Positions 16,949-26,254 of a stretch of DNA of 64,000 nucleotides are shown piece after piece. The DNA is taken from assembly GCF_014649535.1 (NCBI RefSeq), contig NZ_BMTF01000005.1, forward strand, positions 64,564 to 128,563. The letters are read 5' to 3'. Made by a program: the position numbers and the translations under genes. Every line of letters starts with the position of its first letter. The stretch's first letter is position 1. The notes beneath the pieces were generated by a model. It saw only the letters and a program-made list of their open reading frames with translations, did no database searches and was not told the origin of the DNA. The stretch comes from Streptomyces gelaticus (GTDB lineage Bacteria; Actinomycetota; Actinomycetes; Streptomycetales; Streptomycetaceae).

Positions 16949-18928
16949 TCAGTGCTTCCGTGAGCCGGACGGGCCGCCGAAGATGTTGCCGTCTCCGCCG
17001 CCCGGCATGGTCTGGACGGTGACCGCGCTGTTCTTGTCGACCTGCTGCCCCGGTCCGGGCTGGAAGGCGATGACCTTCGCTTTGTCGTCGTTCGGCCCCT
17101 GCACCTGGCCGAGCTGCAGACCAGCCCCGGCAAGCAGGGCCTTCGCCTCCGCGAGTGTCTTGCCCTGCAGATCGGGAACCGTGGTCTGTTCCGGCTGCTG
17201 CGGGCCCTTGGAGACCTTCAGGACGATCTGGACGTCCTTGGGCTGCTTGCCGACACCCGGGGACTGCTCGATCACCGTGTTCGCCGGCTGGTCGGAATCG
17301 ATGTCGGTGCGCGAGATGTTGGTGAACCCGATGCCCCGGAGCTGTGCCTCGGCCGCCTCGTACGTGCGGGTGCGGACATCGGGGAGGTCCAGGGCGGCTT
17401 CCTTGGCGACCGTGATCGTGACCTCGGAGTTCCGCTCGGCCTTCGAGTTGCCCGCGGGGTCCTGCTTGATGACCGTGCCCGCGGTCTTTTCGGACTCGAC
17501 CGTGGTGACGTTCACCGTGAAGCCCTTGGCTTCGAGGTCCTTGCGGGCGGTCGCCTCGGTCTTCTCCACGACGTCCGGGACATCGATCTTCGGGGCGCCG
17601 GTGGAGACGACGACCGTGACGGTGTCCTTCTTGTCCATCTTCTCGTCGGGGGTCGGCGTCTGGCTGCAGATCTTGCCCTTGGGCTGGTCCTCGCACGGTT
17701 CGCGCGAGCCGATCTTCAGGACGACATCGGCGTTCTCCGCGAGTTTCTCGGCTTGCTTCACGGTCGAGCCGACCATGTTCGGCACATCGATCTGGCCGTC
17801 GCTGTCGGTGCTGCTGAACACCGCCCTGCCGATCAGGATCGCGCCGATCAGCACCAGGACGCCCGCGACGACCAGCAGGATCGTCGAGGTGTTGCTCTTC
17901 TTCTGGCGGCGGCGGTCCGGGCGGTCGTCGTAGCCGTAGCCGCCGTCGTCCGGGTTGACCGGGGGCAGCATGGACGTGGGTGCGCCGTTCTGGTCGGCGG
18001 CGCGCAGTGCGGTGGTGGGCTGGTCGTTTCCGTATCCGTCGTAGCCGCCGTAACCGGCTGCACCCATCGCCGCGGTGGCGGCGACCGGCTGGCCGTCGAG
18101 GCAGGCCTCGATGTCGGCCCGCATCTCGTCGGCCGACTGGTAGCGGTAGTCGGGGTCCTTGACCAGGGCCTTCAATACGATCGCGTCCATTTCGGGCGTG
18201 ATCTCGGGGTCGAAGTTGCTGGGCTTCTGCGGCTCTTCCCGAACGTGCTGGTAGGCGACCGCGACCGGTGAGTCACCGATGAAGGGCGGCCGGACCGTCA
18301 GCAGCTCGTAGAGCAGACAGCCGGTCGAGTAGAGGTCGGAACGAGCGTCGACCTGCTCGCCCTTGGCCTGCTCCGGGGAGAGGTACTGGGCGGTGCCGAT
18401 CACGGCGGCGGTCTGGGTCATCGTCATTCCGGAGTCGCCCATGGCGCGGGCGATGCCGAAGTCCATGACCTTGACCTGACCGGTGCGCGTCAGCATGACG
18501 TTCGCCGGTTTGATGTCGCGGTGGACGATGCCGGCGCGGTGCGAGTACTCCAGCGCCTGGAGGATGCCGACGGTCATCTCCAGGGTGCGCTCGGGCAGCA
18601 ACTTGCGTCCGGAGTGCAGGAGCTCCCTGAGTGTCGACCCGTCGACGTACTCCATCACGATGTACGGGATGGAGACCCCGTCGACGTAGTCCTCGCCGGT
18701 GTCGTAGACGGCGACGATCGCCGGGTGGTTGAGCGAGGCGGCGGACTGGGCCTCACGGCGGAACCGGGCCTGGAAGGACGGATCGCGGGCCAGATCGGCC
18801 CGGAGCGTCTTCACGGCTACGGTGCGGCCGAGCCGGGTGTCGTGTGCGAGGTAGACCTCGGCCATGCCACCACGGCCGAGCACCGAGCCCAGCTCGTACC
18901 GGCCGCCGAGGCGACGCGGCTCTTCCAT
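16949..18928 (-). CDS. pknB: Ser/Thr protein kinase with four PASTA domains (PknB)
   Basis: A 659-residue membrane kinase. The kinase domain occupies about residues 11-270: GRGGMAEVYLA glycine loop, VAVKTL lysine, HRDIKPANV catalytic loop, DFGIARA, and GTAQYLSPEQA activation segment. A disordered juxtamembrane stretch and one membrane helix (ILLVVAGVLVLIGAILIG, near 360) follow. Four PASTA repeats then bind peptidoglycan or muropeptides, the last ending in a Gly-rich tail. PknB controls cell-wall synthesis and division. The start is ATG 18928. The downstream order pbpA-rodA-pstP-fhaB-fhaA is conserved; the usual neighbour pknA is absent. Confidence 0.96.
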   Translation of the reverse strand: MEEPRRLGGRYELGSVLGRGGMAEVYLAHDTRLGRTVAVKTLRADLARDPSFQARFRREAQSAASLNHPAIVAVYDTGEDYVDGVSIPYIVMEYVDGSTLRELLHSGRKLLPERTLEMTVGILQALEYSHRAGIVHRDIKPANVMLTRTGQVKVMDFGIARAMGDSGMTMTQTAAVIGTAQYLSPEQAKGEQVDARSDLYSTGCLLYELLTVRPPFIGDSPVAVAYQHVREEPQKPSNFDPEITPEMDAIVLKALVKDPDYRYQSADEMRADIEACLDGQPVAATAAMGAAGYGGYDGYGNDQPTTALRAADQNGAPTSMLPPVNPDDGGYGYDDRPDRRRQKKSNTSTILLVVAGVLVLIGAILIGRAVFSSTDSDGQIDVPNMVGSTVKQAEKLAENADVVLKIGSREPCEDQPKGKICSQTPTPDEKMDKKDTVTVVVSTGAPKIDVPDVVEKTEATARKDLEAKGFTVNVTTVESEKTAGTVIKQDPAGNSKAERNSEVTITVAKEAALDLPDVRTRTYEAAEAQLRGIGFTNISRTDIDSDQPANTVIEQSPGVGKQPKDVQIVLKVSKGPQQPEQTTVPDLQGKTLAEAKALLAGAGLQLGQVQGPNDDKAKVIAFQPGPGQQVDKNSAVTVQTMPGGGDGNIFGGPSGSRKH

Positions 18929-19095
18929 AACTGTTCCAGCCCTCTCCGTCAGTCCCGACCGCACCGGTGTGTGGTCCGGCGGTGTGCTGCTCGCGCATAC
19001 GCTACCGGCCGCGCACTACCTGATCGGCCCGGAGTCCGGACCTGATATCTGACCGGTATCCCGATGTGCAGGTATGGCACCCGATGTGATGGGCA

Positions 19096-20553
19096 TCACT
19101 TCTTGCTGTCGATGACTGCCTTCATTACTGCCTTTGCGATCGGGGCGGCCAGACCGCCACCGGAGATGTCGTCGCGGTTGGCCTGGCTGTCCTCGACGAC
19201 CACGGCGACGGCGACCGGGGAGCCGCTGTCGGTCTTGGCGTAGGAGATGAACCAGGCGTACGGGTTCTCGCTGTTGTTCAGGCCGTGCTGGGCGGTACCC
19301 GTCTTACCGCCGACAGTGACGCCGGGAATCCTGGCGTTGGTTCCCGTGCCGTTCTCGACGACGGTCTCCATCATCTGCTGGAGCTTCTGCGCGTTCTCAC
19401 CCGAGAGGGGCTGGCTGAACTGCTCCTTCTCGTGGGTGTAGATCACGTCGAGGTTGGGGGCCTGGCGCTCGGCGACCATGTACGGCTGCATCAGCTTGCC
19501 GTCATTGGCGACGGCCGCAGCGACCATCGCCATCTGGAGCGGGGTGGCGCGGTTGGACGCCTGGCCGATGCCGGCCATGGCGTTCTGCGGCCGGTTGTCC
19601 TTGGGGTAGACGCTGGCGTCGGCACGTACCGGGGTGAAGATCTCCTCGTTGAAGCCGAACTTGTCGGCCTCGTCGATCATCTTCTGGTTGCCGAGATCGT
19701 CGCTGATCTTGCCGAAGACGGTGTTGCAGGACCACCGCAGTGCTTCCCGGAGCGAGGCGTTCTCGCACGGGATGTTGCCCTCGTTGGCGAGGTTGCCGGT
19801 GGTCAGCGGGAGCCGCCAGGGCAGCGGGGAGTTCGTCTTGTCGTCGATGTCCTTGTACAGCCCGTTCTCCAGGGCCGCGGCGGCGGTGACGACCTTGAAG
19901 GTCGAGCCGGGTGGGTAGGTCTCGCGCAATGCCCGGTTGAGCATCGGCTTGTCCTTGTCCTTCAGGAGCTGCTGCCGGGCTTCCGCGTCCTTGAGGGAGT
20001 TGCCCGCGAAGACCGAGGGGTCGTACGAAGGAGTGCTGACCAGGGTCAGGATGGCGCCGGTCTGCGGGTCGATCGCGGCGACGGCGCCCTTCTTGTTGCC
20101 GAGTTCCTTGAAGGCGGCCTTCTGAGCGGCGCTGTTGAGGGTGGTGACGATGTTGCCGCCGGTCTTCTTCTCGCCGGTGAAGAGGGAGAGCGTGCGGTCG
20201 AAGAAGAGCTGGTCGCTGTTGCCGGTGAGGATTCCGTCCTCGATACTCTCCAGCTGCGAGGCGTCGAAGGCCTGGGAGGAGTAGCCGGTGACGGGGGCCC
20301 ACATGGGGCCGTTCTTCCAGACCCGCTTGTACTTGAAGTCACTGCCCTTGGTCTCGACGGACCCGGTGACGGGGTTTCCGTCGACGATGATGTTGCCGCG
20401 CTCGTGTGCGTACCGCTCGATCTGGACGCGTCGGTTGTGCTCGTTGGCATTCAGCTCGTCGGCGCGGACGTACTGGAGCCAGTTGACACGGACCAGGAGA
20501 GCGAGGACGAGCAGCCCACAGAAGATCGCAATCCTGCGAAGGGGCTTGTTCAC
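19096..20553 (-). CDS. pbpA: Class B penicillin-binding protein PbpA
   Basis: A 485-residue peptidoglycan transpeptidase. It has an N-terminal membrane helix (IAIFCGLLVLALLVRVNWLQYV), a dimerisation region, and a transpeptidase domain with PPGSTFKVV (active-site Ser-x-x-Lys), WSCNTVFGK (Ser-x-Asn motif variant S-C-N) and GGKTGTAQHG (Lys-Thr-Gly). It works with RodA as a glycosyltransferase-transpeptidase pair. Its start overlaps the rodA stop by four bases (ATGA). In mycobacteria PbpA is a PknB substrate. Confidence 0.96.
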   Translation of the reverse strand: MNKPLRRIAIFCGLLVLALLVRVNWLQYVRADELNANEHNRRVQIERYAHERGNIIVDGNPVTGSVETKGSDFKYKRVWKNGPMWAPVTGYSSQAFDASQLESIEDGILTGNSDQLFFDRTLSLFTGEKKTGGNIVTTLNSAAQKAAFKELGNKKGAVAAIDPQTGAILTLVSTPSYDPSVFAGNSLKDAEARQQLLKDKDKPMLNRALRETYPPGSTFKVVTAAAALENGLYKDIDDKTNSPLPWRLPLTTGNLANEGNIPCENASLREALRWSCNTVFGKISDDLGNQKMIDEADKFGFNEEIFTPVRADASVYPKDNRPQNAMAGIGQASNRATPLQMAMVAAAVANDGKLMQPYMVAERQAPNLDVIYTHEKEQFSQPLSGENAQKLQQMMETVVENGTGTNARIPGVTVGGKTGTAQHGLNNSENPYAWFISYAKTDSGSPVAVAVVVEDSQANRDDISGGGLAAPIAKAVMKAVIDSKK

Positions 20554-21950
20554 GGTCGGACCACCTGGGTCATCTCGGCGTCGGGTGACGGAGCCGGGGC
20601 CGGCGCGGGGCGGCGTGCGGTGTCGCTGATGCGGAGCAGGATGCCGATCAGGGCCCAGTTGGCGATCACGGACGAACCGCCTGCCGCGACGAACGGCATG
20701 GTCATACCGGTCAGCGGAATGAGGCCCATGACACCGCCGGCGACGACGAAGACCTGAATGGCGAAGGAGCCGGAGAGCCCGATCGCGAGGAGCTTGCCGA
20801 AGGGGTCGCGGGCGGCGAGGGCGGTGCGGACACCGCGCTCGACGATCAGACCGTAGACGAGGAGGACGGCCATCATTCCGGCAAGCCCCAGCTCCTCACC
20901 GACGGTGGCGAGGATGAAGTCGGAGTTCGCGGCGAAGCCGATCAGGTCGGAGTTGCCCTGGCCGAGTCCGGTGCCGAGGGTGCCGCCGGAGCCGAAGGCC
21001 ATCAGGGACTTGGCCATCTGCTCGCTGGCCGCCAGCTTGCCCCATCCGTCGAACGGGTCGAGCCACGCGGTGACACGCTGCTGTACGTGCGGTTCGAAGG
21101 CGGCCACACCGACGGCGCCGGCCGCGGACATCAGCAGACCGAAGACGATCCAGCTGGTGCGCTCGGTGGCCACGTACAGCATCACGACGAACATGCCGAA
21201 GAACAGCAGGGACGAGCCCAGGTCGGTCTCGAAGACCAGGATCAGGATCGAGAAGGCCCAGACCATGAGGATGGGGCCGAGGTCACGGCCCCGGGGGAGA
21301 TAGAGGCCCATGAAACGGCGGCTGGCCAGGGCCAGCGCGTCTCGTTTCACCATGAGATATCCGGCGAAGAACACCGCAATGATGATCTTGGCGAACTCCC
21401 CCGGCTGGATCGTGCCGAGGCCGGGGATCTTGATCCAGATCTTGGCGCCGTTCACCGCGGGGAAGAACATCGGAAGGATCAGGAGGAACAGCGCCACCAG
21501 CATGGAGATGTAGGTGTAGCGCTGCAGAATGCGATGGTCCTTGAGGGCCAGCAGAACGACGACCAGCAGCGCGACGCCCAGTGCCGAGAACACCAGCTGC
21601 TTGGAGGCGGCCGGTACGAAGTTCTCGGTTGCCTGGAACCGTTCGGACTGGTCCAGACGCCAGATGATCGCCAGTCCCAGCCCGTTCAGCAGCGTCGCCA
21701 GTGGCAGCAGCAGCGGGTCCGCGTACCGGGCGAACTTGCGGACGGCGAGGTGGCCGATGCCGCCGAGCAGGGCGAGTCCGAGCCCGTATCCGAGCATGCC
21801 GGAGGGCAGTTCGCCGTTGAGGGCGAGTCCGACATTGGCGTAGGCGAACACCGAGATGGCGACGGCGAAGACCATCAACATCAGTTCGGTGTTGCGGCGG
21901 CTCGGTGCGTCGATCGCGCCGATCGTGGTCGTGTTGGTGACAACGCTCAT
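20550..21950 (-). CDS. rodA: FtsW/RodA/SpoVE family peptidoglycan glycosyltransferase
   Basis: A 466-residue polytopic SEDS protein that polymerises lipid II. Ten or so membrane helices are visible; family segments include KIPGLGTIQPGEFAKI, FETDLGSSLLFFGMF, GLGQGNSDLIGFAANSDFI and LIPLTGMTMPFVAAGGSS. It is directly upstream of, and coupled to, pbpA, giving the cognate transpeptidase. RodA rather than FtsW is chosen because the partner is the pbpA of the pknB block; ftsW normally lies in the dcw cluster. Confidence 0.95.
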   Translation of the reverse strand: MSVVTNTTTIGAIDAPSRRNTELMLMVFAVAISVFAYANVGLALNGELPSGMLGYGLGLALLGGIGHLAVRKFARYADPLLLPLATLLNGLGLAIIWRLDQSERFQATENFVPAASKQLVFSALGVALLVVVLLALKDHRILQRYTYISMLVALFLLILPMFFPAVNGAKIWIKIPGLGTIQPGEFAKIIIAVFFAGYLMVKRDALALASRRFMGLYLPRGRDLGPILMVWAFSILILVFETDLGSSLLFFGMFVVMLYVATERTSWIVFGLLMSAAGAVGVAAFEPHVQQRVTAWLDPFDGWGKLAASEQMAKSLMAFGSGGTLGTGLGQGNSDLIGFAANSDFILATVGEELGLAGMMAVLLVYGLIVERGVRTALAARDPFGKLLAIGLSGSFAIQVFVVAGGVMGLIPLTGMTMPFVAAGGSSVIANWALIGILLRISDTARRPAPAPAPSPDAEMTQVVRP

Positions 21951-21972
21951 GGTGCTGAAGGCCCCCTACGGC

Positions 21973-23478
21973 TTACTGCTTACCGCACTGAGGGACCAGC
22001 TTTTTCTCTTCCTCCGAGAGGCTGGGACCAGGAGCGGGAGTTTCGGTCGGCTTGGTCTTGGCGGCATCGGACGTCTTGGCGCCACCGGTTGTCTTGGCAG
22101 CGTCCGTACCCGGTGCCTGGCCCTCGTCGGCGCTGGCCTTCTCGGCGGCACGTCGTTCGGCGTTCTTCTTGCAGGCGGACGCCTGGACGGAGAGTTCGTC
22201 GATCTTCTCGCGGGCGGCGGCCAGGTTGCCCTCGGCGATGGTCGCCTTGACCTGCTTGCGCTGGTAGGGCGGGAGGTACTTGAGTTCGATCTCGGGGTGG
22301 TCCTTCTCGACCTTCGAGAGCGAGACCCAGGCCAGGTCCTGGCTGATGCCGCGGAACAGCGCGACGTTTTCGTTGTTCGCGCCCACGTAGAACTGGTTCT
22401 GGGTCCAGCGGTAGCCGCCGTAGAGACCGCCGCCGATGACGGCGAGCGCCAGCATCGAGTAGAGGGACCGCTTCAGCCACTTGCGGCCGCCGCCGGGCTT
22501 GACGAAGTCGTCGTCGGTGTACGCGTCGAAGGAGCCGTCGGGCATTCCGCCGTAGCCGACGCCGTCACCGCTTCCGGGCGGGCCGAAGCCGCCCGCGGGC
22601 GGCGGTACGGGGCGGCCGAGGCCGGCTGCCCGTCCGGCGGGGGTCTGCATGGCGGCGGTGGTCTCGGCGGCGGACATCTGCGCGGCCTGGTTCTCGGCGA
22701 CCGCGCCGACGATGACCGGGGTGTCGTTGAACTGAGCGGCCAGGGTGTCGTTGCTGTCGACGTCGAGGACGTCGGCGACGATGCAGGTGATGTTGTCGGG
22801 GCCGCCGCCGCGCAGGGCGAGCTGGATCAGCTCCTGGATGGTCTCCTGCGGGCCCTGGTAGCTGGCGAGCGTCTCTTCCATCGTCTGGTGGGAGACGACG
22901 CCGGACAGCCCGTCGGAGCAGATCAGATAGCGGTCGCCGACGCGGACCTCACGGATGGAGAGGTCGGGTTCGACATGGTCGCCGCTGCCCAGTGCGCGCA
23001 TCAGCAGGGCGCGCTGCGGGTGGGTGGTGGCCTCTTCCTCGGTGATCCGGCCCTCGTCGACCAGTCGCTGCACCCAGGTGTGGTCCTGGGTGATCTGGGT
23101 GAGCACGCCGTCGCGCAGCAGGTACGCACGGGAGTCGCCGACGTGGACGAGGCCGAGGCGCTGACCGGTCCAGAGCAGGGCGGTGAGCGTGGTGCCCATG
23201 CCCTCCAGCTGGGGGTCCTCCTCGACCATCATGCGCAGCTGGTCGTTGGCCCGCTGGACTGCCGTACCGAGCGAGGTGAGGATGTCCGAACCCGGGACGT
23301 CGTCGTCGAGCTGGACGAGCGTCGAGATCACCTCGGAGCTGGCGACCTCGCCGGCTGCCTGGCCGCCCATGCCGTCGGCGATGGCGAGAAGGCGCGGTCC
23401 GGCGTAGCCGGAGTCCTCGTTGCCCTCCCGGATCATGCCCTTGTGCGATCCGGCGGCGAAGCGCAGGGAAAGACTCAT
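21973..23478 (-). CDS. pstP: PP2C-type Ser/Thr phosphatase (PstP-like)
   Basis: A 501-residue phosphatase that reverses PknB-type phosphorylation. The PP2C domain fills residues 1-240: IREGNEDSGYAGPRLLAIADGMGG, TLTALLWTGQRLGLVHVGDSR, ICSDGLSGVV, and GGGPDNITCIVADV, with the metal-binding Asp residues intact. A Gly/Pro-rich linker, one membrane helix (YSMLALAVIGGGLYGGY, near 365) and an extracellular charged tail follow. The start is ATG 23478 with GGAGAGG upstream. It lies 22 bp before rodA and downstream of fhaB. Confidence 0.95.
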   Translation of the reverse strand: MSLSLRFAAGSHKGMIREGNEDSGYAGPRLLAIADGMGGQAAGEVASSEVISTLVQLDDDVPGSDILTSLGTAVQRANDQLRMMVEEDPQLEGMGTTLTALLWTGQRLGLVHVGDSRAYLLRDGVLTQITQDHTWVQRLVDEGRITEEEATTHPQRALLMRALGSGDHVEPDLSIREVRVGDRYLICSDGLSGVVSHQTMEETLASYQGPQETIQELIQLALRGGGPDNITCIVADVLDVDSNDTLAAQFNDTPVIVGAVAENQAAQMSAAETTAAMQTPAGRAAGLGRPVPPPAGGFGPPGSGDGVGYGGMPDGSFDAYTDDDFVKPGGGRKWLKRSLYSMLALAVIGGGLYGGYRWTQNQFYVGANNENVALFRGISQDLAWVSLSKVEKDHPEIELKYLPPYQRKQVKATIAEGNLAAAREKIDELSVQASACKKNAERRAAEKASADEGQAPGTDAAKTTGGAKTSDAAKTKPTETPAPGPSLSEEEKKLVPQCGKQ

Positions 23479-23607
23479 GCGCACCTCTCCCGTCGGCTCG
23501 GGGTACAGCCGGTCTCGAGCCACACTGCCCACCCTCCGGTCGGGAGCCGGGCGGGGTCCGTTGCCCGGACCGCCGCGGCTCGCTCGCTCCGCTCGCTCAT
23601 TGTCGTA

Positions 23608-24123
23608 CTACTTCCGCAGCTCGATGACGGTCTTGCCGATCCGGATCGGCGCGCCCAGCGGAACAGGCGTCGGGGTGGTGAGTCGGGTCCGGTCGAGATA
23701 CGTGCCGTTGGTGGACCCGAGATCCTCGACGATCCACTGGCCGTCACGGTCGGGGTAGATCCTGGCATGCCTGCTGGACGCGTAGTCGTCGTCCAGCACG
23801 ATCGTTGAATCGTGGGCCCGGCCCAGCGTGATGGTCTGCCCCTGGAGCGCCACCGTGGTGCCGGTGAGGCTGCCCTCGGAGACGACCAGCTTGGTGGGTG
23901 CCCCCCGGCGCTGACGGCCCGGCTGCTGGCGTTGCTGCGGCGGTGCCGCGGCATTCTGGCGTGCCTGTGGAGGCCGTGCGTCGTTGGCAGTGCGGCGTGA
24001 GCCGCGCTGCGTGACGCGCGTTCCGAACAGGTCGCTGCGGATGACCTGGACGGCCACGATCACGAACAGCCACAGAACAGCCAGGAAACCTAGCCGCATG
24101 ACCGTCAGGGTCAGCTCTGACAT
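23608..24123 (-). CDS. fhaB: FHA-domain protein FhaB
   Basis: A 171-residue protein with one N-terminal membrane helix (LGFLAVLWLFVIVAVQVI), a Gln/Arg/Pro-rich linker and a C-terminal FHA domain (ITLGRAHDSTIVLDDDYASSRHARI, then VEDLGSTNGTYLD) that binds phosphothreonine. In mycobacteria the homologue (FipA/FhaB) reads PknA/PknB output and links FtsZ with FtsQ. It starts 10 bp after fhaA ends, so they share a transcript. Confidence 0.94.
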   Translation of the reverse strand: MSELTLTVMRLGFLAVLWLFVIVAVQVIRSDLFGTRVTQRGSRRTANDARPPQARQNAAAPPQQRQQPGRQRRGAPTKLVVSEGSLTGTTVALQGQTITLGRAHDSTIVLDDDYASSRHARIYPDRDGQWIVEDLGSTNGTYLDRTRLTTPTPVPLGAPIRIGKTVIELRK

Positions 24124-24133
24124 TGCCCCCGCT

Positions 24134-25003
24134 TCACCCTTCGGCTTGCCGGTAAACGATGGTGGTGCTGCCCACGACGATCCGCGAGCCGTCGCGGAGC
24201 GTAGCGCGGGTGGTGTGCTGCCCGTCTACCACGATGCCGTTGGTAGATCCGAGATCCTGGATCGTCGAGGGCGTTCCGGTCCGGATCTCACAGTGCCGAC
24301 GCGATACGCCGGGGTCGTCGATCCGCACGTCGGCGTCGGTGCTGCGTCCCAGCACCAGCGTCGGGCGGGAGATCTGATGGCGGGTGCCGTTGATCTCGAT
24401 CCAGCGTCGCACCTGCGCGTTCGGCAGGGGGCTGGGCCCGGCCGGCGGGTGCCGGTCGGTGCTGGGTGCTCCGGGCCTGCCGGCGCCCGGCGGCGGGGCG
24501 GCGGGCATGGGAGGGGCGGAACTCGGCGGGTAGCCGTAGCCGCCGTTGGGCTGCCCGGGCCTGCCCGGACCCGGGTAGGGAGGCTGGCCCTGCAGTCCTT
24601 GGCGGCCCTGGGGGTCCTGTTGTGACGAACTCGACGCCAGGGTGCGGCTGCGTACCCGGTAGAGCCCGGTGTCGAGGTCGTCGGCCTTCTCCAGGTGGAC
24701 CTTGATGGGGCCCATGAAGGTGTACCGCTGCTGCTTGGCGTAGTCGCGGACCAGCCCGGAGAGTTCGTCGCCCAACTGGCCCGAGTACGGGCTGAGCCGC
24801 TCGTAGTCAGGGGTGCTGAGCTCGACGATGAAGTCATTGGGGACGACGGTCCGCTCGCGGTTCCAGATCGATGCGTTGTTGTCGCACTCGCGCTGGAGGG
24901 CTCCCGCGATCTCGACCGGCTGGACCTCGGACTTGAAGACCTTGGCGAAGGTGCCGTTGACCAGACCTTCGAGACGCTGCTCGAAACGCTTCATGACTCC
25001 CAT
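24134..25003 (-). CDS. fhaA: FhaA: DUF3662 plus FHA-domain protein
   Basis: A 289-residue soluble protein. The N-terminal DUF3662 domain (MKRFEQRLEGLVNGTFAKVF, then QPVEIAGALQRE) is followed by a Pro/Gly-rich linker and a C-terminal FHA domain (LVLGRSTDADVRIDDPGVSRRH, IQDLGSTNGIVVDG). FhaA binds phosphorylated targets of PknB such as the pseudokinase MviN and dampens peptidoglycan synthesis in mycobacteria. ATG 25003 follows a strong GGAGGTG site. It is the first gene of the fhaA-fhaB-pstP-rodA-pbpA-pknB run. Confidence 0.95.
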   Translation of the reverse strand: MGVMKRFEQRLEGLVNGTFAKVFKSEVQPVEIAGALQRECDNNASIWNRERTVVPNDFIVELSTPDYERLSPYSGQLGDELSGLVRDYAKQQRYTFMGPIKVHLEKADDLDTGLYRVRSRTLASSSSQQDPQGRQGLQGQPPYPGPGRPGQPNGGYGYPPSSAPPMPAAPPPGAGRPGAPSTDRHPPAGPSPLPNAQVRRWIEINGTRHQISRPTLVLGRSTDADVRIDDPGVSRRHCEIRTGTPSTIQDLGSTNGIVVDGQHTTRATLRDGSRIVVGSTTIVYRQAEG

Positions 25004-25318
25004 GGGGCACCTCCTCCGTTGTTGTCGTCCCTGTACTGCTTACTGATCGTATCCACGCGTCGGGAAATCGGCTGGTTCCCCTTGTCTGCCCTGTGGATGA
25101 GTGTCACCTCTCACACGGATCGTAGAGGCGGCCTCCTCACAGTGTCCCGCACCCGGGGTGCAGAGAGGAGGAGTGGGGCCGATCGCTCGGCGTTCCCGGT
25201 TCCCCTCAGTCGGTCGGTGAAACAACGGATGTGAATCCACCCTGTCCAGCGTGCTAATCTTCCGGATGTCGCCAGGCGATCGCACCAAACGGTGAGAGAG
25301 TCTGGAAACACCACTCTT
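25004..25318. other. Promoter region between fhaA (minus) and tRNA-Leu (plus)
   Basis: About 315 bp without a gene. It must contain the promoters of the fhaA-pknB operon and of the tRNA. I see no clear consensus boxes or inverted repeats. A one-mismatch DnaA-box-like TGTGGATGA occurs near 25091. Confidence 0.55.
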
Positions 25319-25401
25319 GCGCGAGTGGCGGAACGGCAGACGCGCTGGCTTCAGGTGCCAGTGTCCTTAGGGACGTGGGGGTTCAAATCCCCCCTCGCGC
25401 A
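25319..25401 (+). tRNA. tRNA-Leu (anticodon CAG)
   Basis: An 83-nt class II tRNA. The acceptor GCGCGAG pairs with CTCGCGC (25394-25400), then discriminator A. The D-arm contains GGCGGAACGGCAGACGC, the anticodon stem-loop is CTGGC-TTCAGGT-GCCAG with anticodon CAG, the long variable arm is present, and the T-arm is GGGGG-TTCAAAT-CCCCC. CCA is not encoded. It reads CUG, the most used leucine codon in GC-rich genomes. Confidence 0.97.
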
Positions 25402-25408
25402 CAAGAGA

Positions 25409-25441
25409 GAAGCCCCACAGGCCAACGGCCTGTGGGGCTTC
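25409..25441 (+). terminator. Terminator after tRNA-Leu
   Basis: A perfect 15-bp stem (GAAGCCCCACAGGCC and its complement) with a 3-base loop starts 8 bp after the tRNA end. Confidence 0.9.
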
Positions 25442-25524
25442 TTCGTTCCCGGCTCCGAAATCCGACTCCCAAGATTCGGGGTTCTGGTTCGGGGTTCTGG
25501 TCCCGGACGAGATTCCGGACTTTT

Positions 25525-25538
25525 GTTTCACGTGAAAC
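25525..25538. other. parS centromere site
   Basis: GTTTCACGTGAAAC, the perfect 14-bp palindrome bound by ParB in Streptomyces chromosome segregation. It lies in a non-coding gap after tRNA-Leu. Streptomyces chromosomes carry about twenty such sites around oriC. Confidence 0.95.
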
Positions 25539-25655
25539 GTATGATTTGGGGCCCTTGTGGTTTCTTGGGGCTTATGGGTCGTATCAGCTATACGCGTCGA
25601 ACAGGTCGTACGGGGTTGTGGGGCCTGTGGAGCATGTGGAGCATGTGGAGTTTCT

Positions 25656-26161
25656 AGGGCTGTGAGGCCTCTGGGGGCCGTGGGGCGGATGAGGTCTTCG
25701 GTGTCTGTGGGGCGGGCGGGATGGTGTCGCTCACCGAGTTGTAGCGCAGTAGTTACTCCGCGAACCGGGCGAGATCTTCTTCCGTCCAGCCCGCGAGGCG
25801 TTCCTGGTAGGCCATGCGGCGGCTGGCCTGTGTGGAGGCGAGCGGCCTGGGTACCGGCCGCGGTGGGGTGCAGCACCTGGATCCGGTGGTCCCCGGGGGC
25901 CGGGTGGCGCTCGACCAGTCCCAGCTTCTCCAGGGTGCTGATCTGCTGGCTGACCGTCGATTTGTCCAGCATGTAGTGCGCGGCGAGGTCCGTCGCGCGG
26001 CAGCCGTGCCGGTCCTCGATGTGGGCCAGCAGCGTGTACGAGACCAGCGGGAGTTCTGGGTGGAGGCGAGCCGCCACGGCCCGTGCGCGGCGTGCGAAGG
26101 CGGTCAGTTCGCGCTGGATGACGTCCAGTGACGCTTCGCGTTCCTCGGGGGTGCCTGGCAC
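25656..26161 (-). pseudogene. MarR-family regulator, frameshifted
   Basis: The N-terminal part is a clear MarR winged helix: LPLVSYTLLAHIEDRHGCRATDLAAHYMLDKSTVSQQISTLEKLGLVERHPAPGDHRIQVLHPTAAG is its content, starting from GTG 26161 (GGAGGGCG upstream). After GTQAARL, near 25835, the frame must shift by one to continue as ASRRMAYQERLAGW and EEDLARFAE, the normal MarR C-terminal helix. That frame then hits TAA at 25753, beyond which LLRYNSVS would continue the family to 25658. Two lesions make it a pseudogene or an altered-tail protein. It is divergent from the membrane gene. Confidence 0.7.
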
Positions 26162-26254
26162 CGTTCCGCCCTCCGTCTCGCGGATCTCAAATTTCAGTTG
26201 TATGGCGCAACGAGTTAGGAGCTGTAAAAGCCAACTATTGGAGTCTTTCATCGG

